From Psychrobacter sp. APC 3281 (GTDB taxonomy: Bacteria > Pseudomonadota > Gammaproteobacteria > Pseudomonadales > Moraxellaceae), in contig NZ_JASDCS010000012.1 of the NCBI RefSeq assembly GCF_030407815.1, forward strand, positions 1 through 64,000: DNA of 64,000 bases, given 5' to 3'. Each line of letters begins with the position of its first letter. Positions within the stretch are counted from its first letter, which is position 1. The notes beneath the pieces are model-generated. The model was not told the origin of the DNA, made no database searches, and was given only the letters and a program-made list of their open reading frames with translations. Below are positions 63,638-64,000 of the stretch, in pieces. A program made the translations under genes and the position numbers.

Positions 63638-64000
63638 AGTGTTATATCATCAATAGATAGAGTGAAAATACCAAAAAGTATGATTATAAAAATTAACTGG
63701 GGTGCTAAACAAAACTTTATAATAGTTATTATAACCACATAAGCCGATTTGGACTTGAGTTTTTTGAATGGAATAAAGCAAAAGATTGTCGCAAATCACG
63801 ACTGTCTTAATGTGATCTAGATTCTAGTTCTAATTCTACGTAAATTTTATTATGAGCCAGTATCAGATGCCTATACTTGTATTTGCTAGGTCGTGTTTCA
63901 AGTTACTGACTTCTTTATTCAACCATTTAGCTGTTAATTCATCGTTAATGATTATGACCAATATGATTATTGTCATCAGGTAGCTGTCCTGCAATATCAC
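63638..64000. other. Right edge, no supported gene
   Basis: An AT-rich stretch beyond the last gene. A minus-strand frame entering from the right edge ends with TAA at 63945 after the residues DIAGQLPDDNNHIGHNH, which could be the C-terminus of a gene outside the window, but 17 codons are too few to claim it. Confidence 0.4.

Noticed and set aside
63945-63998. C-terminal fragment of a minus-strand gene at the right edge
   Set aside because: Only 17 codons are inside the window, and an alternative frame is also open; not enough to call.

Overview
The window reads as about 64 kb of ordinary chromosome from a Moraxellaceae gammaproteobacterium, most probably Psychrobacter. The grounds are a moderate-to-low GC content, gammaproteobacterial orthologues throughout (rlmE-ftsH-folP, sdhE-ygfX, murJ, DciA, UPF0149), and a shortened division cluster murG-murC-ddl-ftsQ-ftsA-ftsZ-lpxC that resembles the Acinetobacter/Psychrobacter arrangement. 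The genus call is inference from protein resemblance and gene order; no rRNA is present to fix it. I see no tRNA, rRNA, CRISPR array, prophage or intact insertion sequence.

Layout. 1-3.4 kb: the end of a membrane transporter, then a LysR regulator divergent from a DoxX gene, a pirin and a nitroreductase, which look like an electrophile or quinone response group. 3.5-7.3 kb: an Mpo1-like membrane protein, a 170-bp MITE-like element, a nicotinamide riboside salvage pair (nadR, pnuC) with short tandem repeats upstream of both genes, and a PspC-domain protein. 7.6-11.9 kb: glyQ and glyS, separated by an AT-richer gene of the DUF6998 type on the opposite strand. 12-16 kb: zapA with a ZapB-like coiled coil, a UPF0149 protein, argE and a LysE exporter. 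16-20 kb: rtcB, an 85-nt near-perfect hairpin, a small basic protein and miaB. 20-27.6 kb: a soluble lytic transglycosylase, an RNase T2-fold protein that has lost its catalytic residues, mdh, a DUF2789 protein, ribF and a GNAT enzyme. 27.6-36.8 kb: a lipoprotein, murJ, ampD, a DUF4105/Lnb-like protein, an NAD-dependent epimerase, an unrecognised protein, pyrE and gshB. 37-46 kb: peptidoglycan, division and lipid A genes (murG to lpxC). 46-57.9 kb: dciA, a CHAP amidase, a DOMON-like protein, yhbY, rlmE-ftsH-folP, sdhE-ygfX, a YidB-like protein, and recA-recX with a recX far longer than usual. 58-64 kb: a 1-kb AT-rich gap with two adjacent DnaA boxes, trmB, a DUF2628-like membrane protein, a Kef/CPA2 antiporter and an unrecognised conserved-looking protein.

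Most of the window is housekeeping: cell-wall synthesis and division, translation and tRNA modification, NAD and flavin supply, recombination and envelope maintenance. The parts most worth a second look are the rtcB hairpin with its small partner gene, the catalytically dead T2 homologue, the DUF6998 gene wedged between glyQ and glyS with its own glyS promoter, the MITE-like element, the origin-like gap beside recA, and the recX N-terminal extension.
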